Assembly (NCBI GenBank): GCA_001600875.1
Contig: BCLD01000001.1
Location: forward strand, 891,375-955,374
Length of the DNA stretch: 64,000 nucleotides
Direction of reading: 5' to 3'
Source of the DNA: Solicoccozyma terricola
Lineage: Eukaryota; Basidiomycota; Tremellomycetes; Filobasidiales; Piskurozymaceae
The notes under the pieces are model-generated. The model saw only the letters and a list, made by a program, of their open reading frames with translations. It did not search any database and was not told the origin of the DNA. This document shows positions 23,329 to 35,252 of this stretch, in pieces (position 1 is the stretch's first letter; the number at the start of each line of letters is the position of its first letter). The position numbers were made by a program, and so were the translations under genes.

Positions 23329-25320
23329 ATGTACATACCTCGTACTTGGCTTCTCATCGCTCTAATAGCGGTGCTGGCTGCTTGTGCCGTCGCTCAAGAG
23401 GATTTGTATAAGATTCTAGGATGTGAGTAGGGGATTTTTGGGAAATTATTGTTTGGAGTTGGAATAACTCGTAGCTCATGTGTTGGAGTTTTTGGAATGA
23501 TGTAGTGAAGAAATCGGCATTAGACGCGGATGTCAAGAAGGCGTATCGGGTAAGTTTGATTGTTCTTTATTCTGAATACGATATGACTTTGCAGGCGTAA
23601 TTTCAGTCAACATGTTGCTAAAAAAAAAACAGCTCGTTAACCCGTCATCCACCCCTCCCATAGAAACTGTCTCGGAAATACCATCCTGATAAGAATCAAG
23701 AAGCAGACGCAGAAGCAAAGTTTATAGCGGTATCAAACGGTGAGGCTTTTTTTTGTTAAATCTCCACTATATCCATTAGATCAGTCAAGACTGAACATTT
23801 GTTGCGAACAGCATACGAGGTGTTATCCGATGAAGATGTGAGATAAACCCAGACCAGCTAGTTTCAATTCGATCTATTCGTTAAATATCTTCGTTTGCGA
23901 TGAGTACAGGCACGTTCAGTTTACGATAGATACGGTCATGAAGGTTTGAAACAACATGAAGCTCAAAAGGCTGGTGGAGGTGGTCATCATCATAACCCAT
24001 TCGACGTGTTTTCGCAATTCTTCGGTGAGTGTAAAGACGTAACAAAGGGGGGGAAACCCCACGAGCTAGCAAAAATTGACGGGATCCTTTCTTTTGATTT
24101 ATACGCGGTGTTAGGTCGTGGAAATCAACAAGAACGGAAAGGGCAAGGAATTTTAACGAATGTAGAAGTCAATCTGGCGGATATGTATAAAGGTAAAACG
24201 GCCGAGGTAAATTTTCCAACATACCTAAAAAAAAAACTATCAAGGTATGCATTTAAGCTGACCCTTTTTCTTTTGTCATACTTGGGGATTTCAGTTCCAA
24301 ATACCTCGCAAAATCCTATGCGATCATTGTCGTGGATCTGGAGCAGCATCGGATGGTGATATCAAACAATGTGGAACTTGTAGAGGTCAAGGAATGGTTG
24401 TCAAACGAGCTCAGATATTTCCTGGGATGTTTACCAACGTTCAATCTACGTGAGTGTTTTCCGGACCCTCCCGTTCTCATCTCACGTATTCTTTGCTTAC
24501 TTGAAACCCCCCCCCCCCCTCCCCTCTTCCCCTCTCCCCTCACAAAACGGACTGTAGATGTGAAACTTGCGCAGGAAAGGGAAAAGTCATTCAACGACCC
24601 TGCGGTCACTGTGGTGGTGCAAAAGTCATCCAGACCGAATCCACATTGGTGGTCGATATACCACCCGGCGCACCGGAAGGTTGGGAGTACGTCTTTGAGG
24701 GGGAAGCTGACGAGTCGCCGGATTGGGAGGCGGGAGATGTGTTTGTTAGGGTCAGAAGTAACGCCAAATTGGCAGAGGCAGAAGGCTGGAGAAGACAAGA
24801 AGGAGGATTGTATAGAAGGGAGGTCATTGGTGTCGATGAGGTGAATATAGAGAGGGAATGAAGGTGCAAATAGTGACGATACTGATGCTGCTGATTTCTC
24901 CAAAATATCCAGGCATTGTTGGGCTTTGAAAGGGAAATCACACATCTAGATGGACATAGAGTTACGATCAAACGACCTGGAACAACGCAACCGAATCACG
25001 TAGATGTTTTCGCTGGGGAGGGAGTGAGTATTTTTATCCTTTTTTTTTTTAGGGGTAATCCTCGAAAGGGTGGCTGACGAAACTCTGCATCGTAGATGCC
25101 ACCACATGCACATTATCCGCAGGGCGACATGTTTGTGGAATACACTGTCGTGATGCCGAGCTCCATTTCAAGCAAGACCCGGCAAGGTTAGTCCCTTTCC
25201 GGACTTTGCTCTATATACTATACTATATTATCGCCACTGACTTGGGATTCCCTCTACACAGCCCTTTCCGATGTCTTCTCTAGCTATAGACAGGGTGACA
25301 AGCGGAGAGACGAGCTGTAG
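23329..25320 (+). CDS. SCJ1: ER-luminal DnaJ (SCJ1/ERdj3 type) with RDEL retention signal
   Basis: It begins MYIPRTWLLIALIAVLAACA, a clear signal peptide, then QEDLYKILG and, across short introns, KKAYRKLSRKYHPDKNQ with the HPD motif of the J domain. A G/F stretch with HHH follows. The cysteine-rich domain has four CxxCxGxG-like motifs (CDHCRGSG, CGTCRGQG, CETCAGKG, CGHCGGAK). C-terminal domains follow, and the last residues are GDKRRDEL, a KDEL-type retrieval signal. It stimulates the ER Hsp70 (BiP/Kar2) in folding and ERAD. One intron carries a C13 run at 24507-24519. Length and order fit SCJ1/DNAJB11. Confidence 0.93.
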
Positions 25321-25472
25321 ACACGCATATGAGATTCCATTGCATTTGATATCATTATGCTCCTTTCGTTGACACGTGAAACAACAAAAATTCTGATGTT
25401 TTGATTAGATTACATTGCAGCACCAGCAGCAGCAGCTGCTCATTACCACCTCCCTCAGCAATAAAAACCGTC

Positions 25473-26762
25473 ATGCCTTCAACCAGCACCAGTCTCGCAC
25501 ATGGCGGAGACGACCTGGATGACGGTCTTCTACTCGACTCGGCTCTTCTAGCAGCATCTGGTGCCGTGGATGAGGATCTAGAGCTTGATGAAGACACGCA
25601 GCCTGTTGACGGCGAGGAAACTGGTGTGTTTGATGGGTTTGAGGAGGAGGATGAGGATGAGGACGTATCGGAGAGTAAGACTCAAGGGAAAAAGAGAAAA
25701 GCAGACGCTCAAGAGAAGACTGGAAAGGCTGAGAAAAGAGTGAGCCGGTGTTTCTCTTCTCGCACATGGAAAGTGGCTTGTGCCTGACGATGTCCTCGCA
25801 GTCCCGACAAGAAGCAGATCCAGCTCCAATGTCCAATTCCGAGCTGTATCAGTACTTTAACGAGTCGTTGAAGAAGACTTACGCGAAAGCTTCAGAGATG
25901 GAGCTGGCAGACCTCAAACTCCCAGGTACGTCTGAAGATCGATCGACTTGGTTCAAACTCAAGTGCTTACTCGATGAGCACCACCAGAATCTGCCGTTCT
26001 TTCGACGTCTTCGTATACTTTCCCACGAGATCTTGCCAACCTTGCAGACTTCATCCAGACACGTACGTTCACTGGGGTTCAACCACGAGTTAACCTGACG
26101 ACGAGGACTATTACAAACAGAGCTACCCTCCCTTCCTAAGAAGTTGAAAAGACCTGGGACACCGTCCATAGTCATCTTGGCATCATCCGGTATGCGATGC
26201 GCTGATATCGTACGAAGTTTGAAAGCAATGGAACCCAAGCCACCTGGGGAGATCGGGAAGGTGAGTTTTCCAGATCCGCATATTCTTTTATCGCGTTGAC
26301 GAACATTCCTCCCCCCCCCCCCCCCCCCCCCCCCCCCGGTCAACGTCAACTTCAGCTGTTCGCAAAGCATTTCAAAGTCGCAGAACAGGTCGAGTACCTT
26401 AGGAAGACGAAGGTAGTGATTGCTGTTGGTACCCCAGGACGGATAGGGAAACTCATCAAGGAAGATGGTAGGTGGCCAACATGTTCGACCTGTCCGAAGG
26501 CGACTGACTGAGAACTGCTCATTCAGATGCATTGCATATCCGACAACAAACTATCATTCTCATCGATCAATCTTACCGCGATTCGAGTGAGTATGCTTTG
26601 TCCATCTCAACAATTACACAGAAGCTGACCCCTTCTTTAATAGAGTTACGGACAGTCCTCACGATTCCTGAGATTCGGGATGAGCTCTGGCGAACCTTCC
26701 TCGGCGACAAGGAGGTCCGGGACAAGTTGCTGGCACCGGGAGTGAGGTTTGCCGTGTACTGA
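25473..26762 (+). CDS. CMS1: CMS1 homologue, 90S pre-ribosome component
   Basis: The start at 25473 gives an acidic leader with [73 protein letters not shown] and [19 protein letters not shown] follow, then [18 protein letters not shown], the helicase-like but incomplete P-loop-free fold of the Cms1/CMSS1 family. The terminal exon ends VRFAVY. It is a nucleolar factor of small-subunit rRNA processing. One intron has an unbroken C27 run at 26311-26337, about 40 nt before the acceptor. CACGTG occurs upstream at 25373-25378. Confidence 0.87.
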
Positions 26763-26866
26763 GTATAGAGTAGCTCGTCCATGTCAAGCATTATGATTCT
26801 ATGCTCATTGTTTATACAACTGGGGTGTGACATATCTCAAGGCTATACAACCTTTTGATGTTATTG

Positions 26867-28775
26867 CTATGGCTTCCTCTTCTTCTTCGGCATGAATAGC
26901 GAGTTGAGGGGCACTGCGGGCTTAGGTCGCGGCGGCGTGGACGTGTCAGTCGTACGGTTGGCGACCACTGATGGTGCTGGGATGCTGTGCGTTGAGATTG
27001 ACCGCGAGTTCGGTACGTCAACGTCACTGAACTTTTCATCTTGGTGAGATCGCTTCCGCATCATCGGGTCTGATGCGACAGGTGGTAATAGTGTTGTTTT
27101 GACTACGTTGATCTCCTTTGGTCGTATACTATTATTTGGGACTTTCCGTTTTGTAGTCTGTCCTGCATCATCTTCAAAGAACGCAACATCCGACACTCTC
27201 TTCTTCTCCTTTCCCTGGTCCTGTTCCATGAGATCGACTTTTGGAACCACTGGTTTGACTGGTTCTTTCACCAATGGAATCACAGAGTAACCTGGTGGCA
27301 CCTCATTATCACTCTGCTGTATCTGATTCGTCGGAAGTGGCGGCAATTTCATGCGCGGAGCCGATGAGGATGACCCAGCAGTGGCCAATATCGTTGATCC
27401 TCGGAATGGATCTCCCGTTCTGCGAGGAGTTGAACTAGTAACATTACTTGAGTGACGCGTGATTTCTCTTCTACCTGCTGATGACTTCCGTAATTTGTCC
27501 ACGATCGATGTCTGCTTCATCGGAGTTCCACCGCCAGCTGTTCAATGACCAATCGATCAGATGTTGCAACAGATCCGCAAGTCTCTCAAACAGTAAAACT
27601 CACAGCTTCTAAACCCACCTGCTCTTCGTCTCCCTGTTGATGGAATAACCCTCTCGATGATCTTCAATTTATTAGCCTTCCTAGCTCTTTCCTCGTGATC
27701 TGCTTCTTCTTTAATCCGTTGCCATTCCGCTTGTTCTTGTTCAGCTGCTCTTCGAATAGTGCGCTGTTGTGTAGGTTGACAAGGTTTTGGTTCAGGTTTA
27801 TTTTACAAAGGGGTCTTGGGAAAAACTGGATGCACGGTTTGAGGAGGAAACGCACAAAGTAAATCCTTCGCCAAGATTTTCTCTCTGTTATGGGTCTAGC
27901 TAGGTTCTTCGCGTGTGCTTCGGGATCTTCTTTGAGAAGAAACTCTGCCCACAAATCTGTTAGTAGCGCAAGGACATTTCAGTTCATGACTATTGATCGG
28001 TTAAAACATAAGAGTGGCTCACGATCTGTGTCGACTTTGATACCCTGGAAGGATACATGATCGTTTTTCGACAAGGTGGAGGGTGAACACAGGTAACAGA
28101 AAGTCAGCAGATCGTCAGCATCCGTTGTTGCAACAAAGCGACATCCATTCCGTCCGGACCGACGCTTTCATCTCGCCCCCACCTTCCCCCCTTTCTTTCA
28201 TTCGGAGCAAAAGTCCTTCGACGCAACTCGCTATCCCCAAACCATGATCATCTTACAACCACACCAATAGCCCCAAACGTGACTCCAAGCCAAACGCCCA
28301 AAAAACCAAAAAGACGCCGCTCATCCCGTCCCAAAACTCACCGGTGAATTATCCTCCAACTCCGCTAGTTGTTCCACGGGTCTTGTCTTGAAAAACAACT
28401 CATGTTGTGCATATTGTAAATCTCCAATATCTGCATATCGAGTTGCTAATCGCATCATCTCTAATGAAGACCGGTTACCAATAATAGATTAGCAGTCCAA
28501 GTGAAAGTGAGATTGGTGGAATCAGCTTCCGATGTTTTTTTTTTCGGGGGGGTTTGCACCATATACTGTTCAGAGATGGGTTGAAACTCACTTCCTCGAG
28601 ATAGCTCAACAAGTGATCTCGTTCCTAGAGGACCTTTATAGATGGGTTGGGTTGGAATCTCATCTTGAACCGAGCCTTCGACCACTTCGCCATCCTCGAG
28701 CTCGATGAGATCCGTTGGAGATGCAACAGGGGATGCCATATTGCACGGAGAGGCAGTTGAAGACTCAGAGTTCAA
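26867..28775 (-). CDS. Unrecognised basic, probably nuclear protein
   Basis: I do not recognise this protein. Exon 1 starts MNSESSTASPCNMASPVASP (a second ATG lies 12 codons on) and is acidic. It splices to MMRLATRYADIGDLQYAQHE and LFFKTRPVEQLAELEDNSP, then GIKVDTD, then FLLKEDPEAHAKNLARPITE. A strongly charged helix follows (RAAEQEQAEWQRIKEEADHE, ERARKANKLKIIERV). The long last exon (27520-26867) is Ser/Thr/Pro-rich and ends SLFMPKKKRKP, a classical nuclear-localisation pattern. Roughly 450 residues in all. Exon borders near 27800-28050 are uncertain. Tail-to-tail with CMS1 and divergent from EFM3. Confidence 0.6.
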
Positions 28776-29034
28776 TGCCCAATTGTGGATTTAATATAAA
28801 GACCGGTGGTACTGCCGGAAGTCGATGGGAAATGGAGTCCAAGGTGACCTCCAGTCCAGCTCTCACCACTATGATAGATGGGAGGATGTAAGCTTACGTC
28901 ATCGTTGGGGAAAGAAAAGTCACGTGTCATCATAGTCACGTGTTCACAACCACGCGAGCAGAAAGTCGAAGAGATGTCTCTCACCCCGTCAAGGCTCAAG
29001 CCGATCCGTCAAGTCAATACTCAGCACCTATTCA
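28776..29034. promoter_or_regulatory. Divergent spacer with two CACGTG palindromes
   Basis: 259 bp between the unknown minus gene and EFM3. CACGTG occurs twice, at 28921-28926 and 28937-28942, 16 bp apart and both within GTCACGTGT context. A paired basic helix-loop-helix (Cbf1-like) site is inferred. Confidence 0.6.
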
Positions 29035-30834
29035 ATGGTTCAACCATTCGTAGCTCGTCTCCGGACACAGTATTTCTCTCTCTACCCTGCACGTTGGATC
29101 GCATTCCCTCCCATCTCGTCCATCCAACTCGCGACCAATCAATCGGAGCTTGTCGATTGTCTTCTTGAAGATGTCGAGTTGAAGGCTTATCAACCTGCTA
29201 GGGATTATCAACGAGTTTTTTGGAAGTTGGTGGTGGGGAGATTAGAAGAAGAGTTGAGGGTTGAGAGAGCTGTAGAGAATGAATTGGTGAATATGGGCAT
29301 GACGTGGGAGAAAGGGGGGGGGGATGTCATATTGTTGGCGACTGATCGGTTAAGCCCTTTTAATAGGAACTCGATGAGCGGATATTGGAGCATTACTTCG
29401 ATCTGATGACCACATCAACTAACACTTTCTCCAGAGAGTATGTCCCTTGTTCGACATGTGGAAGTACACTCATAATCTAACGCCATGCGACCAACACCCC
29501 AGACCAGAAACGTCATACAAAACATACATCTACAATTCCCCATACTCGATCAAACGACGAAGACTTTCACATCACTCTAGTGATGAACACGACTCATCGT
29601 GCTCGGGTAGATCCTCACACTTGACAACACCGTGTGAGACGGTGACGCAGCATCTCAGCAAGGATAGAGAGAGTATCTTCGAAGAGAACCAAGCACGAAA
29701 GATCACTCTTCTCGAAGCTCAAACTACAATCGAAGCGGGTTCCACGGGATTACGCACATGGACCGCAAGGTGAATCTCTGTTTCTCACATCCTCTTCTGT
29801 CCTTTCCCAATCCCCAAGAGACATTACTCAGTGATCTTTCCCCCTCCGTGTACAGTCTACACCTCGCTTCAATCATCTTACGAGATCCAAAACTCCTCCA
29901 TTATCGCGATACATCTCCCGCTCATCAACTCCCGCCAATCCTTGAGCTCGGCGCAGGAACAGGGTTTCTGTCCATGTTTTTGTCTCAATTAGGGTGTGAG
30001 AAAGTTTGGGCGACTGATTTAGGAGATGGAGATGGGGATGGGGACGGGGATCGGGATGGAATCGACAATAAGAACAGAGCCAGGGGACTGGGTGGGATTC
30101 GGAGAGGACCTTTGGATTCGTTGATTCATAACTTGGAATTAAGTGAGTTCTTCTCAAGGATTTTTAGCGGGGTTAACTGGTGTTCTGATAACCAGACGTT
30201 AAACAGACCGGGAACGACTCCCAAACCCCGTGATTCCCGTCCAACTTGACTGGTACGATGCGTTACGTCTGGAACAAAGCGAAGAGCATAGATCTGTTGA
30301 TTCGAGACAAGATCGCTCGGCGATTGAAGGTGGATTGCAACACCTAATGACAGAGCTACCAGATGAATTAGTGATAGTAGCTGCAGACGTGGTGAGTCAG
30401 GCCAACCAGCTCCTTAGATCCATCATGCAAAAAGTGAAGCTTATATATTGTTGGAGTTAGATATATGACCCCGACCTTATATTGCCGTTAGTTGTGTGTT
30501 TATCGTTTTTCTTACGAACGAATGTCAAGACCGGGAATACCGGCCGGGAAGGTAGATTCGCGTTGGTAGCTGCGACAGTGAGGAATGAGAGTACCATTGA
30601 TGAGTTTGTGGAGTGCTGTTGTGAGTTTTCCGGACTGATACCCCTGTTGTAAACGTCGTTGAGTGCATACTGATCTTCAAACCGTATGGTTAATCAGCGG
30701 TACATGGACTGGCAATTGAAGATATAGACACGGACTCTGAGTGGGAGGAGGAGGAATTCGAGGAATTCATCTTCTGGAATGCGAATGCGTGGGAGGGACA
30801 GGACGTGAGAGTAATGCGTATTACTACGGGCTGA
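29035..30834 (+). CDS. EFM3: EFM3/FAM86-type eEF2 lysine methyltransferase
   Basis: It starts MVQPFVARLRTQYFSLYPAR. The FAM86 N-terminal helix bundle (ARDYQRVFWKLVVGRLEEEL) and a Tyr-rich linker (RPETSYKTYIYNSPYSIKRR) follow. Motif I is PPILELGAGTGFLSMFL with KVWATDLGDG as the acidic strand. HNLELN, VIPVQLDWYDALRL, LPDELVIVAADV and IYDPDLILPLVV (the D/NxxY-like region) are next, and ALVAATVRNESTIDEF precedes the end. The order is that of seven-beta-strand protein lysine methyltransferases. Yeast Efm3 and human FAM86A trimethylate eEF2 (Lys509 / Lys525). The Asp/Gly-rich loop (DGDGDGDGD) after motif I is a local expansion. Confidence 0.9.
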
Positions 30835-30985
30835 TTTACCCGCCCGAGTGCCATAATTATCACGTGTCATTCCAATGTCATACCATCCGCCAGCACCCGA
30901 ATTCCATCGCGGCCCACGTCGCATTCTCGACCAAACTTCATCGCCTTTCGAATCAAAACAACTTACATTCCATCTTCACTTCACC

Positions 30986-31617
30986 ATGTTGCAATTCCGA
31001 TCCATCGCTGTAGCTCGTGCCAGCGTCAAGGCTATCAGGTCAACCGTGAGTTTCCCTCGATCAATAGCATCCAACAATCCTTGACGTCATCGCTCATCCA
31101 TCTCATCTGTCATTCCGATTGTCGTTTTTTTCACCCTGATACCAGTCCGTTCCAGCTATGACCCGTGCTTACACCCCGGACTCTCGTCAAGAGGGTGCGA
31201 CCGGCTCGTCACAGGGTTTCAAGTAGGTTGCTTGCTTACACCGTTGTCGCCACGAGAAAACAATCCTGATATACGGCTTACGTGGTTTACAGCAAGCGAG
31301 AGCAGGCTGAAGAGGGCTCATACGCTAAGCGAAAGGTATGTCTGATGGCCTGTCTCTTTGAATCTTTGTGGGAGTGAATGCTGATCGTCTTGCATTGCTT
31401 TGCAAATATGTAGGAGGCTGAGCAGATCAAGAAGCTCCGAGAAGCTCACCGCAAGGCTCAAGCCGAGACTGTGAGCTCCCTTTCCATTGAGATGCCGGCG
31501 CGATATCATCATGCGATGTATCCACCTTGAGAGATTTGCTTTGTACTGATCACTTCTATGATCGCCTCACAGGACAAGCTCGCTCAACAGATCAAGGACG
31601 CTGAGAAGAAGCAGTAA
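30986..31617 (+). CDS. INH1: Mitochondrial ATP synthase inhibitor IF1/INH1
   Basis: Five exons (30986-31045, 31146-31222, 31293-31335, 31414-31470, 31573-31617) join in phase to 94 residues. MLQFRSIAVARASVKAIRST is an Arg/Ser-rich mitochondrial presequence. The mature part has YTPDSRQEGATGSSQG, then KREQAEEGSYAKRKEAEQIK, the inhibitory helix, and a C-terminal coiled coil (LREAHRKAQAETDKLAQQIK). It binds F1-ATPase when matrix pH falls and blocks ATP hydrolysis. CACGTG lies at 30861-30866, 120 bp upstream. The gene starts only 151 bp after the EFM3 stop. Confidence 0.94.
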
Positions 31618-32019
31618 ACATAGCATTGTCGACGACGGTCATGAGATAGCAGAGGAGTGAAGACGATGGCTGAACAAGGGTCGAATAGGGAGTGATTCAG
31701 TCCATGTCAAAGAGAAAGGAGATGATTCGATGAAAAAATATCTGCCCTCAATAATCAAAAGTATGCAGAAGAGCGTGTCGCTTTGGCCGAATCCTTTTCG
31801 TTCAGTCGCCGATGTTAGAGTCTGTCAGGGATTATTATCACGGTCATGCCGACAGGTCGACACATATATTTTTACCGGCTACAAATATCGCTAGATACCG
31901 TCTGCCTACCCACAAATACAGCGCACAAACTCATCTTTTTCCATCCGTCACAGCTGCCAGCTCGTAATTCTGGTATCCCGGATCATCAAAGCCAGATCAG
32001 CAGACTTTTTAGCAACGAC
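31618..32019. other. Convergent 3' flanks of INH1 and the phosphatase-like gene
   Basis: 402 bp between two stop codons facing each other. It is AT-richer than the coding DNA around it, as expected of 3' untranslated regions. No ORF, repeat or RNA gene was recognised. Confidence 0.5.
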
Positions 32020-33786
32020 TCAGTATGCACTCACGCTGTCACCGAGATGACTGCTGTCCCTGGGCACGCCAGGAGCCCCACCACCACCACCACCAGCTGC
32101 TGCTCGGTAAGGGGATAGTCCTCTTCCCTTCCTCTTCCTCCACATCTCCATACCGACCATGAAAAGAGCGGCGAATACTAGTCCTACGACTGCTCCGATC
32201 ACTCCAGCAACGACTGGCGAGACATGCTGTTTGCCGGTGGTGCTGGTGATTGAAGAGTAACCTTCACTCGAGCTGTCCGTGCCGGTACTAGAAGACGTAG
32301 AGTTGGCGATGGCAATAACATCGCAGCCTCGAGTTTGAGTGTTGTTGCAGACGTTACACCAGGTGCCGAGGTCAGGAATGGCGTATGGTTGAAGTTTGGT
32401 GATGAAGTCGGATAGCGCCATAGTGTTGGAACTAGACCCGAACATTGGATATGTGACGAGGTCAGTTCCTTCGAGATTGGTGGCGGATCCGTTTCGGCTA
32501 GAGGAGGGAGGTGGATTACCATTTCAGCCAAGGAGATATATGGGAGAAAACGGGGCAAGACCATATACTCACAAGTTGAACGAGACTTCAAGGGTACCAG
32601 ATGAATTGGTAACTTCAAAGGAAAGGACAGATGCGTAATCGACCATGCCATTGATGCCGACCTCGGTCATGTTGAAGAGAGAGAAGAACTAAGTGGAAGA
32701 TGGCAAGTTGAGGAAACATTCCATTCACATCCCCTGGAACAGAAAAATCGTGAGCTCACTGGTTTATAAGCGATGCCTGTGTGCAGTATAATCCTCCACA
32801 GTCAGTACCGTCCTTGTCTTCTGTGGACAAAAAAAGGGGCATTTTCTCCTCACCAATGAGTTGCAGTTTTAAAGTATTACTGGAGTTGCCAATATCATTA
32901 AGAGCATCTAAAATTGGGACCAAGATAGTTTGCCCTGCGATGTTTCCAATACCTGTCGGACTGGAGTCTGTGAACACTGCTTGCTCGTGATAGTTGGCAA
33001 GATCACGAGTTTGGTTCTTGAAATTTGTGATTAGGTGACAATGAGCGGGGATTAACGGGCGGTGACGATTTGGGTCGTCGGTACGTACCATTTGCTGCGG
33101 AGTGGTGGTGTTATAAAACGTAGCATTGTGGATATCTGGGAAAGGGGGGGCATAGCCGAATCAGCGGTAGGAATCAAAATATTGTACACTTGTAGCGGTG
33201 AACTGACAATTGACCTAGGACCATTGAAAATTGAGGTAAATCGGCGCAGTACGATATACAGCAACGGGGCAAAACTTTCAGGGGTTCTTCTCACATTCAT
33301 ATAATCGAAAACATTGTACATGTTGCTGAATGCTGTACTTCTGTTTCCCACGATTGGTTTGAGGGAGGTGAGGAAGCCTGCGTTTTCTGTAGCGACAGCT
33401 TGGAACGCAGAAGAGTTATCTGTATACCCCAGGCCGGTTGTTAGTGTTATTACCAGCCACACCACCAGCAGGAAATATCAAGCCAGACCGCTCGCGCGCG
33501 ACCCACACTCACAGACTTTAGAAGTATGAGTATTGAATGCTGGACAATCTGTGAAACCTTCCAAAGAGACTGATTGACTAGGTTCGATGGACTCGATTGG
33601 AATGTAAACGTATCCACCAAGTGGGGTTGTTACGTTGGTTCCATTAGCAAGGGTGATGGTAGATGCGGCGTTGTTGGCTGGAAACATGCCTTGACTGAGG
33701 GCATAGCCAGAGTCAAGGATGACTTGTCCCTCAGCGGAGCTGGTGTGAGGGGTAATGACAGTCGGTCTCTTCATTTTTCTGTTTTT

Positions 33787-33825
<39 letters not shown>

Positions 33826-33885
33826 TGGTGGGGGGGGGGGGGGGTGGTGGTTGGTGTTTGGGTTTGTTTTGTTTGGTGGTTGGGG

Positions 33886-33922
<37 letters not shown>

Positions 33923-34406
33923 AGACAACTTACTCGGCCATAGCGTCAATCTGGGCGAGATCCGGTTGAGGCCAACTAAACCCCTGAATCAACTTTGTGC
34001 TCCCACTCGTGGTGTTAAAGTACCTCTGTTGGAGACCAAGACCTGAATGGTATTCCTGAAGTGATCCGAGTGGGGTAAGAGTCGTATCGGATGCACTATA
34101 AGCTGGAAGGAGTTGCAGGGGGGGTTTCAGTCTTGATTTGAAGATTAAAACAGAGTAAACCTTTCAGCTAAAGCTCACTTTTGGGATCTGGTAGTGTTCG
34201 GGATATAGTTTTCTCAGTCAGAATGACTTTTTAACACGCCTGCACACTTTTACTCACCTTGGTAGTATCCTTGTCGATCACCATGCCTGTCAGGGAACGA
34301 TGCCGTCGAGTGAAGATGTGAGCCCCTCTTTCCCTCGGTTTGGACGAAACAATATGTCTTTGGCTGACCTGAAGATGATGACAGCGCCGACGACGTTGGA
34401 TGACAT
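32020..34406 (-). CDS. Histidine acid phosphatase-like membrane protein
   Basis: It starts MSSNVVGAVIIF, and a splice AG|G gives RHGDRQGYYQ, the catalytic RHGxR block of the histidine phosphatase superfamily. Next are TTLTPLGSLQEYHSGLGLQQ, RYFNTTSGSTKLIQGFSWPQ, ILDSGYALSQGMFPANNAAS, GGYVYIPIESIEPSQ and NAGFLTSLKPIVGNRSTAFS. The end has Cys-rich TWCNVCNNTQTRGCD, a Ser/Thr-rich stalk and one TM helix (VVAGVIGAVVGLVFAALFMV) before a short basic/Gly-rich tail. Proline, normal in RHGxRxP of phytases, is replaced (RHGDRQGYY), so activity on phytate is uncertain. No N-terminal signal peptide is seen, although the C-terminal TM suggests secretion; an upstream exon may be missing. Its intron at about 33780-33940 holds very long C runs in the transcript. 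Confidence 0.8.
33789..33919. repeat. 131-bp G-rich block in an intron of the phosphatase-like gene
   Basis: G36 at 33789-33824, G15 at 33830-33844 and G33 at 33887-33919 are separated by GT-rich DNA. The transcript (minus strand) carries the C runs and the plus strand the G runs. It is the longest homopolymer region in the window, and its exact length may be wrong. Confidence 0.85.
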
Positions 34407-35252
34407 GATGGTGATGGTTGAGACAAGGCGTAGGAGGTTGGCTACGATGGTCGATGTGAGTGTGGGAGAGTGTCCATGAGCTGTAGACCCATCCCCCATC
34501 CCCCATCCCCCATGCTGCATATTCTCCCAATCGCCGACCTCCACTCTGGCTGAAATTGATCCCGATATCGCGATAAGTGGACGGCGACCAATGAAGATTG
34601 GTATTCATCGCTAGAAAGGACATATCACCCCCCCCCCCCCCCCCCCNNNCNGTTGTAGCAGGGACTGATAGGCAAACATGAGCTTCCCATGGTACACCGA
34701 GATCATTGTAGTGGGTAAATCATAAACACAACTGACATTCACCGGAAACAATTCTTCGCGAGTACGTTTGGGAAAGGTTTTCGTTCAGATGATCTCAACT
34801 CTTGCTAGTTATACAAAACCTGCGGAAAATTCCAGCTCAGATCTCTCTCGACTACATATGCTGTATCTGCGATACTGTATTCTTTGAAATCGAGTTCTGT
34901 ATCTGATTCACCATCCACACGCGAATGAGCGGCGGAAACAGTCTGAGAAGTTTGAGAATTTTCTTCACTGCTGAGCTTGGATAGGACGACCAAATAGTGT
35001 GACGTGCACCGGGGTACGCTTTGGAATCTGGTCTGCATTCAACCCCTAGCTCGCCCTTTGCCCTTCGCGGCTTCGGGTCAACCTTATGCTCCTATTCACT
35101 GTGGCGAATATATTATAATTTCCAACACCGCGGAATATCCCCCCACCCACCAACAATCGAATAGAACGCGTGGTCGAGGAAAGGTGCCGATGCTGTTCAA
35201 ACAATCTCATCAAACATCAGCATCGTACAGCTACAATTGCTCACTCACCACG
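34407..35252. promoter_or_regulatory. Divergent spacer phosphatase-like gene / p24 gene
   Basis: 846 bp. It contains C19 at 34628-34646 followed by Ns at 34647-34649 and 34651. A minus-strand ORF at 34805-35038 (77 codons, no recognisable feature) lies here. If the phosphatase-like gene has an extra 5' exon with a signal peptide, it would be in this spacer. The p24 side ends with a short leader containing in-frame ATGs upstream of 35253. Confidence 0.4.

Noticed and set aside
34805..35038. Minus-strand ORF of 77 codons in the phosphatase/p24 spacer
   Set aside because: No recognisable family, no splice partner and ordinary length for a chance ORF; kept only as part of the spacer.
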